The notes: a model not told the origin generated them from the letters alone. Counted from the stretch's first letter, positions 38,951 to 47,651 are shown. The stretch: DNA of 64,000 nucleotides from DAIDKA01 sp035487155 (GCA_035487155.1 DATHMK010000019.1:1-64000); one strand, 5' to 3'. Translations and numbers: made by a program.

Positions 38951-41767
38951 ATGAGAATTCCATCGTCGGCATCGCAGCGGGTGCGCCAGTCCGCTCCCCG
39001 GGTCGAAGCGGCCAGCGGCTTCGTGGCCGAGGCCTGCGCGCTCGACCCGTCGCTGCTGGAGTCGCTGGTCGATAGTTCGGATCTGGAAACGCCCGCTCCG
39101 CCAGATGCTGTCAGCTACCTTTCCGCGCGCGCGCCTTCATGGCCGCCCGACGCGCAGCCAGATGAAGCAGAATTAATGGCCGCGCTCCGGCGCTGGCGTA
39201 CCCGTGAAATGGTGCGCATCGCCTGGCGCGACCTCGCCGGGTTCGCAACCATTGAGCAGACCCTGCGCGAACAGTCGGCTTTTGCGCAATGCGCCATACA
39301 GCAGGCGCAGCAGCATGCGCTGCGCCTGCTGTCGCCACGCCACGGGGTGCCGCGCTCGGCCGCCGGCGTCGCCCAGGAACTCATCGTCGTGGGCATGGGT
39401 AAGCTCGGTGGCGGGGAGCTGAATTTCTCCTCCGACATCGATCTGGTTTTCCTGTTTCCTGAACACGGTGAAACCGACGGCGCAGACGCGCTCGCCAACG
39501 AGGATTTCTTCACACGCCTCGGACAGCTTGTGATACGTCTGCTGGAAACGCGCACCCCCGAGGGCTACCTGTTTCGCGTGGACATGCGCTTGCGGCCATT
39601 CGGCGACAGCGGCGCGCTGGTCGCCAGCTTTGGCGCGTTCGAGGACTACCTGCAGGTACAGGGCCGGCACTGGGAACGCTACGCCTGGGTCAAGGCGCGG
39701 GCGATGACCGGACAGGCGGAGTACACCCGCATCTATGAGAGCGCGGTGCGGCCATTTGTCTATCGGCGCTACCTGGACTATGGCGTCTTTGAAAGCCTGC
39801 GCGAGATGAAGGCCATGATCGAGCGCGAGGTGCAACGGCGCGACATGTCCGGCAACATCAAGCTGGGTCCGGGTGGCATCCGCGAGATCGAGTTCCTGGC
39901 GCAGTCGCTGCAGCTGCTGCGCGGCGGGCGCGAGCCGTGGCTGCGCACCCCATCGCTGTACCAGGTGCTGCCGCTGCTGGATCGCAGCCGCCTGCTGCCG
40001 CCCGGCGCGGCGCTGGAACTGCGGGCCGCCTATGACTTCCTGCGCCTGGTCGAGAACCGGCTGCAGCAGCGCGCCGATGAGCAGACCCATACGCTGCCCG
40101 TGACGCCGGCCGAACAGGCCATTCTCGCCACGGCCATGGATCTGCCCGATTGGCCGGCGCTGCTGGCGCAGCTGGATGCGCATCGCGATCGGGTCAGCCG
40201 GCATTTTCATGCGGTGGTGTTCGGCGCAGCGCCGGCGACCCCGGGCGCCGTGGCCGTGGATCTGGAATCTCCCCAGCAGGGGAGCGAGGATGCCGCCACC
40301 GTGGCGGCGGCACTCCAGCGCAGCGGCTGGAGGGGTGATGCGCTGCCCGCCGCGCAGCGGCTGGTGCAGCTGCGGGATGCGGCCTTCGTGCGGCGTCTGG
40401 ATGCGGTGGGCCGCCGCCGCCTGCAGGCGCTGCTGCCGCAGATGCTGAGCCTCATCGCTGCGGCTGCCGCTCCTGAGGCGACGCTGGAGCGGGTGCTCAG
40501 GATCGTTGAGGCCATCGGCAAACGTTCGGCGTACTACGCCTTGCTGAATGAACGCGCCGATGCGCGGGCGCGTCTGGTTGAGATCTGCGGCTATGGGGAC
40601 TTCCTGGTGCTGCAGATCGCGGCCAACCCGTTGCTGCTGGATGAACTCATCGACTCGCGATTGTTCGAGAAGCTGCCCGGACGCGAGGAGCTGACTCAGG
40701 AGCTGGATCTGGAAGTGGATCCGCTCCAGGAACAGGACCCCGAACACCAGGTGGAGGCGTTGCGACACTTTCAGCAGGCTGCCGTGTTTCGCGTGGCGGT
40801 GGCGGATCTGTCCGGGCGGCTGCCACTGATGCAGGTCAGCGACCGGCTCACTGAGATCGCCGAACTCATCATCCAGCGGGTCGTCGACCTGTCGCTGCGC
40901 CAGATCTGCGCGCGCTGGGGAGTACCGATGTGCGGCGATGGATCCCGGCGTCGCCCGGTCGCGATCGGCGTCATCGGCTACGGCAAGCTTGGTGGCCGGG
41001 AACTGGGCTACGGTTCGGATCTGGATCTGGTATTCCTGCATGACTCGCAGGGCGAGCGTCAGGAAACCGAGGCGGCCGCGGGCGGCCAGAGCATCGACAA
41101 TCAGGTGTTCTTCCTGCGTCTCGCCCAGCGCATCCTGCATCTGCTCACCATGCATTCGGCGGCGGGTCGGCTCTACGAAGTGGACGTGCGGCTGCGCCCC
41201 AGCGGCAAGGGCGGATTGCTGGTCACGAGTCTGGCGGCCTTCACCGAATACCAGCAGCAGGAAGCCTGGACCTGGGAACATCAGGCGCTGCTGCACGCGC
41301 GCGCCGTGGCCGGCGATGCGGATCTGCGCGCGCGCTTTGAGGCGGTACGCGTCCAGGTGCTGCGCCACAATGTGAAACGGGACGGTCTGCGTGCGGAGGT
41401 TCGGCGGATGCGCGAGCGAATGCGCCGCGAACTCTCGCGCAGCGCAGCGGATCAGTTCGACATCAAGCAGGACGCCGGTGGCGTGGCCGACATTGAATTC
41501 CTGGCGCAGTACTGGGCCCTCGCCTGGGCGCTGCGTTATCCGCCGCTGGTGATGTTCTCGGACACCATTCGCCAGCTCGAATCCGTGGCCTCGGCCGATC
41601 TGGTGCCGCAGGCCCGCGTGGACATCCTCACCAGGGCCTATCGCGCCTACCGGGAGCGTACGCACCGCATGTCGCTCGAAGGTGGTGCGAACGTGGTCCC
41701 GGCCGACCAGTTCCTGGCCGAACGTGCCGCGGTGACCGCGATCTGGAAGGCAGCCATGGTGGACTGA
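38951..41767 (+). CDS. glnE: Bifunctional glutamine synthetase adenylyltransferase/deadenylase
   Basis: The 938-residue protein has the usual GlnE length (about 945). Two nucleotidyltransferase domains carry the signatures GKLGGGELNFSSDIDL (N-terminal deadenylase) and GKLGGRELGYGSDLDL (C-terminal adenylylase), with GPGGIREIEFLAQ and AGGVADIEFLAQ after each. It modifies glutamine synthetase in response to PII and glutamine, which places nitrogen control here. The ATG at 38951 is 30 bases after the groESL terminator. Confidence 0.96.
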   Translation: MRIPSSASQRVRQSAPRVEAASGFVAEACALDPSLLESLVDSSDLETPAPPDAVSYLSARAPSWPPDAQPDEAELMAALRRWRTREMVRIAWRDLAGFATIEQTLREQSAFAQCAIQQAQQHALRLLSPRHGVPRSAAGVAQELIVVGMGKLGGGELNFSSDIDLVFLFPEHGETDGADALANEDFFTRLGQLVIRLLETRTPEGYLFRVDMRLRPFGDSGALVASFGAFEDYLQVQGRHWERYAWVKARAMTGQAEYTRIYESAVRPFVYRRYLDYGVFESLREMKAMIEREVQRRDMSGNIKLGPGGIREIEFLAQSLQLLRGGREPWLRTPSLYQVLPLLDRSRLLPPGAALELRAAYDFLRLVENRLQQRADEQTHTLPVTPAEQAILATAMDLPDWPALLAQLDAHRDRVSRHFHAVVFGAAPATPGAVAVDLESPQQGSEDAATVAAALQRSGWRGDALPAAQRLVQLRDAAFVRRLDAVGRRRLQALLPQMLSLIAAAAAPEATLERVLRIVEAIGKRSAYYALLNERADARARLVEICGYGDFLVLQIAANPLLLDELIDSRLFEKLPGREELTQELDLEVDPLQEQDPEHQVEALRHFQQAAVFRVAVADLSGRLPLMQVSDRLTEIAELIIQRVVDLSLRQICARWGVPMCGDGSRRRPVAIGVIGYGKLGGRELGYGSDLDLVFLHDSQGERQETEAAAGGQSIDNQVFFLRLAQRILHLLTMHSAAGRLYEVDVRLRPSGKGGLLVTSLAAFTEYQQQEAWTWEHQALLHARAVAGDADLRARFEAVRVQVLRHNVKRDGLRAEVRRMRERMRRELSRSAADQFDIKQDAGGVADIEFLAQYWALAWALRYPPLVMFSDTIRQLESVASADLVPQARVDILTRAYRAYRERTHRMSLEGGANVVPADQFLAERAAVTAIWKAAMVD

Positions 41768-41784
41768 TGGCGCGACGGATCGCG

Positions 41785-41790
41785 TATAAT
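41785..41790 (+). promoter_or_regulatory. TATAAT -10 box at the start of the zinc-finger gene
   Basis: A perfect TATAAT lies 6 bases before the ATG at 41797, and TGGACT 19 bases upstream could be a weak -35. Transcription from it would begin at or next to the A of the start codon, giving a leaderless mRNA. Confidence 0.4.
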
Positions 41791-41796
41791 CACCCC

Positions 41797-41994
41797 ATGC
41801 CCGCCACCACCAAAGCGCTCATCCAGCCGAACGCCCAGAACCAGTATCAGGTATCCCGCGAGGATCTGCCGCTGGCCTGCCCGATGCCGCAGATGTACCT
41901 GTGGAACTCCCATCCGCGGGTCTATCTGTCCATCGAGGGCAGCGGCTGGGCCAAGTGCCCCTATTGCGGCGCTGAGTACACGCTCAAAGGCTGA
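41797..41994 (+). CDS. CHCC-type zinc-finger domain protein
   Basis: A 65-residue protein that contains the zf-CHCC arrangement: LACPMPQMYLWNSHPRVYL then GWAKCPYCGAEYTL, with ligands Cys, His, Cys, Cys. This module also occurs in the accessory subunit NDUFS6 of mitochondrial complex I; the bacterial role is unknown. ATG 41797 follows a perfect TATAAT; a start ten codons upstream is open but would overlap the glnE stop. Confidence 0.85.
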   Translation: MPATTKALIQPNAQNQYQVSREDLPLACPMPQMYLWNSHPRVYLSIEGSGWAKCPYCGAEYTLKG

Positions 41995-42003
41995 ACCGCG
42001 CCG

Positions 42004-45000
42004 CTAGCGGGTCGAGGCGACGAACCCTGCCCAGAAGAACGGTTGCGCGTAGGGCCGCTGCCCGCCCACGACCGCCGCGCGCAGCGCCAGCTGCGCATCG
42101 CGCAAAGCCGCCGCCCCATCATCGGCTTTGGCGGCCAGTGAGTTATAAAGCCCGCGCATCAGGATGGCGGTGCTGCGATCCTCGACCTCCCACAGGCTGG
42201 CGATGACCTGGCGCGCGCCGCGCTGCTGCACGATGGTGCTGAACCCTTCGATTTCCCGACCGTCATCGCGAGTGGCACCGCTCAAACCCGTCTGACAGGC
42301 CGATAGCGTCACCAGGTCGATACCGACGAAGCTCAGCTGCCGGATTGACTCCAAACTCATCCGTGTTCCATCGCCAAGCACCAAAAAGGACCGCAGCGTA
42401 TTGCCGGGGCGCAGACTGAAGTGCGAGCCAATGTGCAGTACGGAGTAAGCGTCGGTATTGGCGACCACGGCCCGGAAGCGCGTTTCCGTGAAGGCATCGT
42501 CGGCATAGCCTTCACCCGCAAGCGCCCCGTTACCCTGGGTAGGGCCGGCGCAGTCCGCGCCCGCATGGGCGAGGCCGTTGATGGGACCGCGCACCACATC
42601 GCACAACTCGTCGGCCATCGCGGGCAGCGCGTCGAAGCCGCCTGATGCCTGGGTCACGCCCAGGCCGCGAACCTGCAGCGGCGTGCGCGGCAGTGACTGC
42701 ACCGGGCTCGAGTTGTCCGCCGGGGCATAGGTCTGCAGCGCATAGCGGTCGACGAGGAAGTGGTTGCCGTCGCCGAGCGCCGCAAACGGAATGTAGCGCA
42801 GTGACCCGTCCAGCCACAGCACCAGGCGCTTGGCATGGGTTCGCTGCGCCGCCTCGTCGATCGGGCGGCCGACGATGTCGTACAGTGCACCAGAGGCCCC
42901 GGTGGCATCCTCGCGGCGGCTGATCGCGGCGAGAAAGCGGCCGATGTCGCGCTGGAGCACTGCCTCATCGACAGTGATGTGGTACTCGAGCTGCTGCCGC
43001 CGCGTCGCGACCAGGATGCGCAGGTGGTCCGGGGTCATGACGAATACGGCAATCGCCGTGTCCGGCCCGAAGCGCCGCAGTTCGTTGGCGAGCCGGGTGG
43101 TCTGAATGCTGCGTACCCGGGTATCGAGCTGCGCCGAACCACCCGCGCCGCCTTCGAGGAACCGGCGGATGCGCGCGACGCGTTCGGCATCATCGGCAGC
43201 CTCGGCCGCAAGCAGCTCGTCAAGCTGCGCTCGTTCAGCCGGACTGAGGCGGCCGGCTTCGCGCAGTCGTGCGAGGCGCGCGACTTCGGCGCCGCGCGCG
43301 GCGCTGCTGCTCAGCGCGGCAGCGTAGAGCGCCCGCAGGCGCTCCTCCTGTGCGCTGTATTGGACCGGCGTGTCGGCACGCATGGCGGCCGCGCGCAGTT
43401 CGAAATCATACAGCTCCTGCGCCTTGAGCCTGCGCAGCACATCCAGGCCTTCGTCGATCCGGCCCGCCTCCATCAACCAGTCGGCGACGGTCCGGTACAT
43501 CGACACCTTGTCCGTGAGAAACCGGCGCTCGAGCCGTTGGTCGCTGCCGGTGAATCCGGCGCGCAGTTGCTCCACCTGGCTGACGGCCTGCTTGCCGAAG
43601 AAGATCGCCAGATTGCGGTCGCCGCGGTCATGCAGTATCGAGGCGACCATGAGGTCAGCCCGCCACAACGGTTCTGGCGTCCCCAGTGCTTCGGCCGCGG
43701 CCAGCGCCTGCAGCGCCTGATCGAACGCACCGGTTGGGTCATGGCGCTGCGCAGCCAGCGCACCTTCATTCTGGTAGACGGCGCTGCGCAGCGAGGGCTC
43801 CACGTCGCGCGCACGCGCCAGCCATACGCCGGCATCCTGGCAGTGGGGCGCCACCGCGGCGGCAGTGGCGATCTCCACGGCACACAGCTCATTGATCACA
43901 CGCAAAATAACCGGATGGGACGCCGGCAGCCGGGCCTTGAACAGGTCCAGGGCCTGCTCGAGTCGCTGGCTGCGCTGCGGATCGGTGGCGTCGGAGACTT
44001 GTGCAAGCGCGAGCAGCACATAGGCACGTTCCACGCTCAATGTTGCATCATCGCCCGCCGCGGCAAGTCCGGCATCCAGGCTCGAGCGTGCCGCATCCAC
44101 ATCACCGAGTTCCAGCTGCAGATTGCCAAGGCCGCGGAAATGCGCCACCAGTACCTGCGGTTCCACATCCGGGCGACTGCGTTCGATGATGGCGGCGGCG
44201 CGCTGATATTCATGCAGCGACTGCGGCAGATCCCCCAGCGCACGCTCGACCTCGGCGAGGGTGCGCAGGATGGCCACCAGCTTCGGGGCATCCGTACCGA
44301 GACTGTCCTCGCCGATCTTGAGCGCGCGCTGCGCAAATGGCAGCGCCTCGCGCGGCCGGTCGCGCTCGTAGAGCAGGGTCGCGACCTGGTTCAGTGCGGT
44401 CAGCAGGTGCCGTTGCAGGGGACCATGATCGGACTGCGCGAGACTGATGGCCTGGCGCAAGGCGGCTTCGCTGCCATCGAAATCCTCAAGCCGCGAACGA
44501 ATCGATCCCAGCAGCACATAGGCCGTGACCAGCTGCTGCTCGGTTCCCGGGAGCTGCTGCTCGATTCGGATCTCCTCCTGCGCGTGCAGCTGGGCGGTTG
44601 CGTAGTCCTCCTCGCGCAGTGAAAGATTGGTGCGCACGTTCTCAACCGCGGCGCCGGCCTCGCTGACCGCCGCCTGGTTTGCGTTCAATATCGCGGTCGC
44701 GCGATCCAGCGCCGCATGGGTGGCCGGGAAGTCGCGCTGCGATAAGCGCACCTGCGCCAGCCCGACCAGCACCTTCTGCAACTCGATCTGATGCTCGCCG
44801 GGTGTGTGCTCGCGAATCTTCAGGGCCGCCTGCCACGCGTTGGCCGCGTCCGCCAGCCGGCCCTGTCGAAAATAGATCCAGGCATAGGCGACGTTCAGGT
44901 CGGCCACTTCGTTGGGATAGTGCGCGAGGTCCTTGCGCAGAATCGGTTCTGAGAACTGCAGCAGTGGTACCGCCTCCTGGAATTTATCCATATAGGCGAT

Positions 45001-45285
45001 GAGCGGCATCGCCAGCGAGGCCACCCACCAGGCAAGCTGCGTGGAGTGCGCTCCGCTCTCGCGTTCGACCCGGGGAATGGTTGCGCACATCAGCTGGACG
45101 GCCGCGCGCGGATCGGTTTCGGAGAGCGCCTCCAGCCGCTTGCGCAGTGCCGGCAGCGGAATGGCTGCGGTGCCCGAGGCGGCAGGCTTGCCGCAACTGG
45201 CCGGCAGATCGAAGGCCTGCGCGCCGAGCACCCGCAGCGCCGCGGCGGCAATGCACAGGCCGACCAGGACCCGCGGGCGGCTCAC
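42004..45285 (-). CDS. Exported TPR-CHAT protein (caspase-like peptidase)
   Basis: A 1093-residue protein with an N-terminal hydrophobic segment (VLVGLCIAAAALRVLGAQA) that looks like a Sec signal peptide. Residues about 60-570 form repeated helical pairs of TPR type (for example AVPLLQFSEPILRKDL, ALPFAQRALKIGEDSLG, SLHEYQRAAAIIERS), then a coiled-coil region to about 690, and a C-terminal CHAT peptidase domain. Both catalytic signatures are present: LHIGSHF (His951/His955, the latter the likely base) and TLSACQTG (Cys997), plus ASLWEVEDRSTAILM. The GTG start overlaps the upstream anti-sigma stop (GTGA). Its product is probably a secreted or periplasmic TPR-regulated cysteine protease. Confidence 0.85.
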   Translation of the reverse strand: MSRPRVLVGLCIAAAALRVLGAQAFDLPASCGKPAASGTAAIPLPALRKRLEALSETDPRAAVQLMCATIPRVERESGAHSTQLAWWVASLAMPLIAYMDKFQEAVPLLQFSEPILRKDLAHYPNEVADLNVAYAWIYFRQGRLADAANAWQAALKIREHTPGEHQIELQKVLVGLAQVRLSQRDFPATHAALDRATAILNANQAAVSEAGAAVENVRTNLSLREEDYATAQLHAQEEIRIEQQLPGTEQQLVTAYVLLGSIRSRLEDFDGSEAALRQAISLAQSDHGPLQRHLLTALNQVATLLYERDRPREALPFAQRALKIGEDSLGTDAPKLVAILRTLAEVERALGDLPQSLHEYQRAAAIIERSRPDVEPQVLVAHFRGLGNLQLELGDVDAARSSLDAGLAAAGDDATLSVERAYVLLALAQVSDATDPQRSQRLEQALDLFKARLPASHPVILRVINELCAVEIATAAAVAPHCQDAGVWLARARDVEPSLRSAVYQNEGALAAQRHDPTGAFDQALQALAAAEALGTPEPLWRADLMVASILHDRGDRNLAIFFGKQAVSQVEQLRAGFTGSDQRLERRFLTDKVSMYRTVADWLMEAGRIDEGLDVLRRLKAQELYDFELRAAAMRADTPVQYSAQEERLRALYAAALSSSAARGAEVARLARLREAGRLSPAERAQLDELLAAEAADDAERVARIRRFLEGGAGGSAQLDTRVRSIQTTRLANELRRFGPDTAIAVFVMTPDHLRILVATRRQQLEYHITVDEAVLQRDIGRFLAAISRREDATGASGALYDIVGRPIDEAAQRTHAKRLVLWLDGSLRYIPFAALGDGNHFLVDRYALQTYAPADNSSPVQSLPRTPLQVRGLGVTQASGGFDALPAMADELCDVVRGPINGLAHAGADCAGPTQGNGALAGEGYADDAFTETRFRAVVANTDAYSVLHIGSHFSLRPGNTLRSFLVLGDGTRMSLESIRQLSFVGIDLVTLSACQTGLSGATRDDGREIEGFSTIVQQRGARQVIASLWEVEDRSTAILMRGLYNSLAAKADDGAAALRDAQLALRAAVVGGQRPYAQPFFWAGFVASTR

Positions 45286-45878
45286 GGCCCGGCGTCCGAT
45301 TCGATCTCGATTTGCAGGACGCCGCCGGTGGGCAGCGGGATGGCGTGCCGCCGCAGAACATCGCGCACGGCGGCGGGCAATGGCACGGGCACATCCGCAT
45401 CGATGCCCTGGCGGCCGAGGTTCTCATAGCCCGTGGCATGTACGCCCACAGCATCGAGTTCGCGCAGCAGCTCCTGCTTCAGACCCATCGGATCGCGGAC
45501 CCGCAGGTGCACCACCCCCGCACTGTCACCGCGCAGAACCACCGTGGCGGTCTTGGTGCGCATCTGCAAGGAAACGCCGATGGCGAGGCAGGCGAGCGCC
45601 GCGGCCAGGGCCGCCCAGCGCAGCGGGCGCCGTTGCGCAGGCGCGGCGGGTCGGATCGCGGCCATGGTCGTGGGGGGCAACAGTCCGGATGCGAGCGCCT
45701 GCGCAATGAGGGCAGCCTCGCGATCCGGATCGGTCGGCCGCACTTCGCCGGCATCGGTCACGCTGCGTGCCAGAACCGCCGCTCGCAGCGCCGCTGCCTG
45801 CGCCGACAGTTCGCTGCGATCATCGGCCGGCCTTTGACCCGCGAGGGCCTTGAGCCACTGATCGTCCTCGTCAGCCAT
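45282..45878 (-). CDS. Single-pass membrane protein, putative anti-sigma factor
   Basis: A 198-residue protein: acidic/Ala-rich cytoplasmic N-terminus (MADEDDQWLKALAGQR), one TM helix (WAALAAALACLAIGVSL, about residues 88-104) and a C-terminal domain of about 95 residues that would face the periplasm (VVLRGDSAGVVHLRVRD to VLQIEIESD). No zinc-binding HxxxCxxC anti-sigma motif is present. The call rests on position: it overlaps the sigma factor gene by 8 bases and the CHAT gene by 4. The N-terminal part would be the sigma-binding side; the C-terminal part may sense or be cut by a periplasmic signal. Confidence 0.6.
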   Translation of the reverse strand: MADEDDQWLKALAGQRPADDRSELSAQAAALRAAVLARSVTDAGEVRPTDPDREAALIAQALASGLLPPTTMAAIRPAAPAQRRPLRWAALAAALACLAIGVSLQMRTKTATVVLRGDSAGVVHLRVRDPMGLKQELLRELDAVGVHATGYENLGRQGIDADVPVPLPAAVRDVLRRHAIPLPTGGVLQIEIESDAGP

Positions 45879-46470
45879 CGGCCCGGCCCCCGGTAAAGGC
45901 GAGGGCATGCCACTCCGCCAGATAGCTGCGCGCCCGCTTGCGGCACTGTGAGATGAATTCACGCGTTGCGCCCGGTGTGCGTTCCAGCAGCGCGGCAATC
46001 TCCTCGTGCGACAGTCCGTCCTCGGCGATCCACGAAATCACCACCGCATGCTCGGGGCAGGCTTGGGCGAATCGGTCCCAGCAGCGCTGGAACACCTCCG
46101 CCAGCTGGCGCTGCCGTAGGGCATCCTCAGGCACCATGACCTGCTCGCCGGAAAGCTGCGTGATGCGCTCCATCGCCGCCGGCGTCAAACCCGCATCGTC
46201 TTCCAAGGGAACCTCATGCCGCGGCTGGCGCAGCCGATCCAGGATGACACGCCGCAGAATCGTGCGGACCCAGGGCAGCAGTTCCGATTCACCGCGGAAG
46301 GTTGCGCAGCGTTGCCATACCTTGATGAACGTCTCCTGCACCAGGTCACGGGCGACATCACGGTCACCGATCGCGCGCACGCTTTCGCGATACAGCACCG
46401 CGAAGTAACTGCGATCCAGCAGCCGCAGCGCACCATCCATCCGCTGACCGCCGTCGCGGCAGGCCTCCAT
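45871..46470 (-). CDS. ECF-like sigma-70 family RNA polymerase sigma factor
   Basis: A 199-residue sigma factor. Region 2 covers about residues 15-80: YRESVRAIGDRDVARDLVQETFIKVWQRCATFRG fits the core-binding and -10 recognition helices, and PWVRTILRRVILDRLRQ is the 2.4 area. Region 4 near the C-terminus (AVVISWIAEDGLSHEEIAALLERTPGATREFISQCRKRAR) holds the -35-binding helix-turn-helix. It is likely released from the overlapping membrane protein and may activate its own operon. The exact start is uncertain: an ATG 10 codons in is also plausible. The larger open frame to 46656 runs across the promoter region and is rejected. Confidence 0.85.
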   Translation of the reverse strand: MEACRDGGQRMDGALRLLDRSYFAVLYRESVRAIGDRDVARDLVQETFIKVWQRCATFRGESELLPWVRTILRRVILDRLRQPRHEVPLEDDAGLTPAAMERITQLSGEQVMVPEDALRQRQLAEVFQRCWDRFAQACPEHAVVISWIAEDGLSHEEIAALLERTPGATREFISQCRKRARSYLAEWHALAFTGGRADG

Positions 46471-46511
46471 GAAAAATGTCTTGTCCAGAAAACAGCACCC
46501 GGCGATTGGCA

Positions 46512-46530
46512 GGTCCAGTGAGCCTGGACC
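46512..46530. promoter_or_regulatory. Perfect 7-base inverted repeat in the sigma/lipoprotein intergenic region
   Basis: GGTCCAG and CTGGACC flank a five-base spacer, 42 bases upstream of the sigma start. It may be an operator or RNA hairpin in the leader of the sigma operon. A consensus ECF promoter could not be assigned. Confidence 0.4.
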
Positions 46531-46701
46531 GACCCTAGCGTAGCGGATAGCCCTCGGCACCGATACGTCGCCTTGGAGTATGACGCGCGCCGGTGCGCCG
46601 GCGTCAGGAGCGGACCAGGCCACCTGACAATCCAGCCCCGGCAGCGTCTTACCCAAGGCCTCTCACCATCCCAAGCAACGTCAGTCAGGGAGTCTCCTGT
46701 A

Positions 46702-47037
46702 ATGAATCGAACCAGACCCCTATGCGGCATCGCCGTCGGACTGTGTCTCGCTGCCTGCGGCAACTCTCAAGCCGCCGAACCCAGCGAGGCGCAGATGAAG
46801 GATGCGATGCTGTATGCGATGAATCACCCGCCGGGTGATCCCGTGGGCGCTCCGATCACCATCAAGTTCTTCAAGAAGGAGGCCTGCGACAATCCGACGC
46901 CGCAGGGCTACAACTGCACGTTCGACGTAAAGGTCGAGTCAACGAACCTCGGTGCCTCGATGTACAACAACATCCCAGGCGGGGTGTTCTACGTGGACAA
47001 GAGCACCGGCAAGTGGAACATGCGGCCGCCGTTTTGA
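46702..47037 (+). CDS. Small putative lipoprotein divergent to the sigma operon
   Basis: A 111-residue protein with a signal peptide ending in a lipobox (GLCLAACGNS, lipidated Cys near residue 19). The mature part is about 90 residues: AEPSEAQMKDAMLYAMNHPPGD, then ITIKFFKKEACDNPTPQGYNCTFDVKV with two further Cys that could form a disulfide, ending GKWNMRPPF. I do not recognise a family. GGGAG lies 9 bases before the ATG. Its divergent position suggests control with, or a partner role in, the sigma/CHAT operon; this is inference. Confidence 0.65.
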   Translation: MNRTRPLCGIAVGLCLAACGNSQAAEPSEAQMKDAMLYAMNHPPGDPVGAPITIKFFKKEACDNPTPQGYNCTFDVKVESTNLGASMYNNIPGGVFYVDKSTGKWNMRPPF

Positions 47038-47055
47038 TGGCCGGTTGCGGTGAGC

Positions 47056-47095
47056 GGACCCGCGCCACCGTTGGATTCGGCGGTGGCACGGGCCC
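47056..47095. repeat. Long imperfect hairpin between convergent genes
   Basis: GGACCCGCGCCACCG (47056-47070) pairs with CGGTGGCACGGGCCC (47081-47095) with two mismatches across a 10-base loop. It lies between the lipoprotein stop and the end of the convergent membrane protein gene. No T-run follows, so termination would need Rho or another factor. Confidence 0.4.
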
Positions 47096-47108
47096 CTTGC
47101 TCCACCGC

Positions 47109-47651
47109 TTACTGCGTGAGCTGTAGTACCTTGGAGACATCCGCAAGAATCGCGGCTGCGACCGGCTCGGTCAGGCCCCCCGCCAGTGTCGTGGGAACCC
47201 CGCGCGCCTCCACATCGACTCGATAGGAGATGGGTCCGAGCTTGCTGATGGCCCAGTTCATCCCCGCCACCGTGTTGGACTGGCCGGAATTGACATTGGG
47301 GTTGGCGACGACAATCAGGCCTTCGGCGCTCTTGAGCACGTGGTTGCGGATGATGACGCGATGGATCGCATCCTTGGGTACGCTGGTGCCGCCGGCCACG
47401 ACCAGCGTCGATGAAACGCGAAAGGTGGACGGCTGGCGATACTGGGTCGCCTGTTTGGAATGCATCAGCAGGTACGCCGCGCCGTACACGAAACCGCACG
47501 CCAGGATCCCGTAGATGATTCCCGTTGCAAAGCCGATCAGCACCATCAGCACCGCCGGAATCGCCAGCATGGCTATCGGATAAGGTACCGTTTCCGGAGT
47601 GGTGGTGAATTCGGTTGCATCCCCGACCTGCTGCGTCTTGTATCCGCCCAT
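47109..47651 (-). CDS. Predicted membrane protein of unknown function
   Basis: A 180-residue protein with two adjacent hydrophobic segments (IAMLAIPAVLMVLIGFATGII and GILACGFVYGAAYLLM), then a soluble C-terminal domain of about 110 residues (FRVSSTLVVAGGTSVP, IIRNHVLKSAEGLIVVANP, YRVDVEARGVPTTLAGG). The soluble part has the strand-rich pattern of small bacterial PH-like domains but I cannot assign it. It is monocistronic, with about 85 bases to DUF6165. Confidence 0.65.
   Translation of the reverse strand: MGGYKTQQVGDATEFTTTPETVPYPIAMLAIPAVLMVLIGFATGIIYGILACGFVYGAAYLLMHSKQATQYRQPSTFRVSSTLVVAGGTSVPKDAIHRVIIRNHVLKSAEGLIVVANPNVNSGQSNTVAGMNWAISKLGPISYRVDVEARGVPTTLAGGLTEPVAAAILADVSKVLQLTQ

Noticed and set aside
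39173..41665. 830-codon frame antisense to glnE
   Set aside because: It is a shadow of the strong glnE match and has no ribosome-binding site or recognisable domain.
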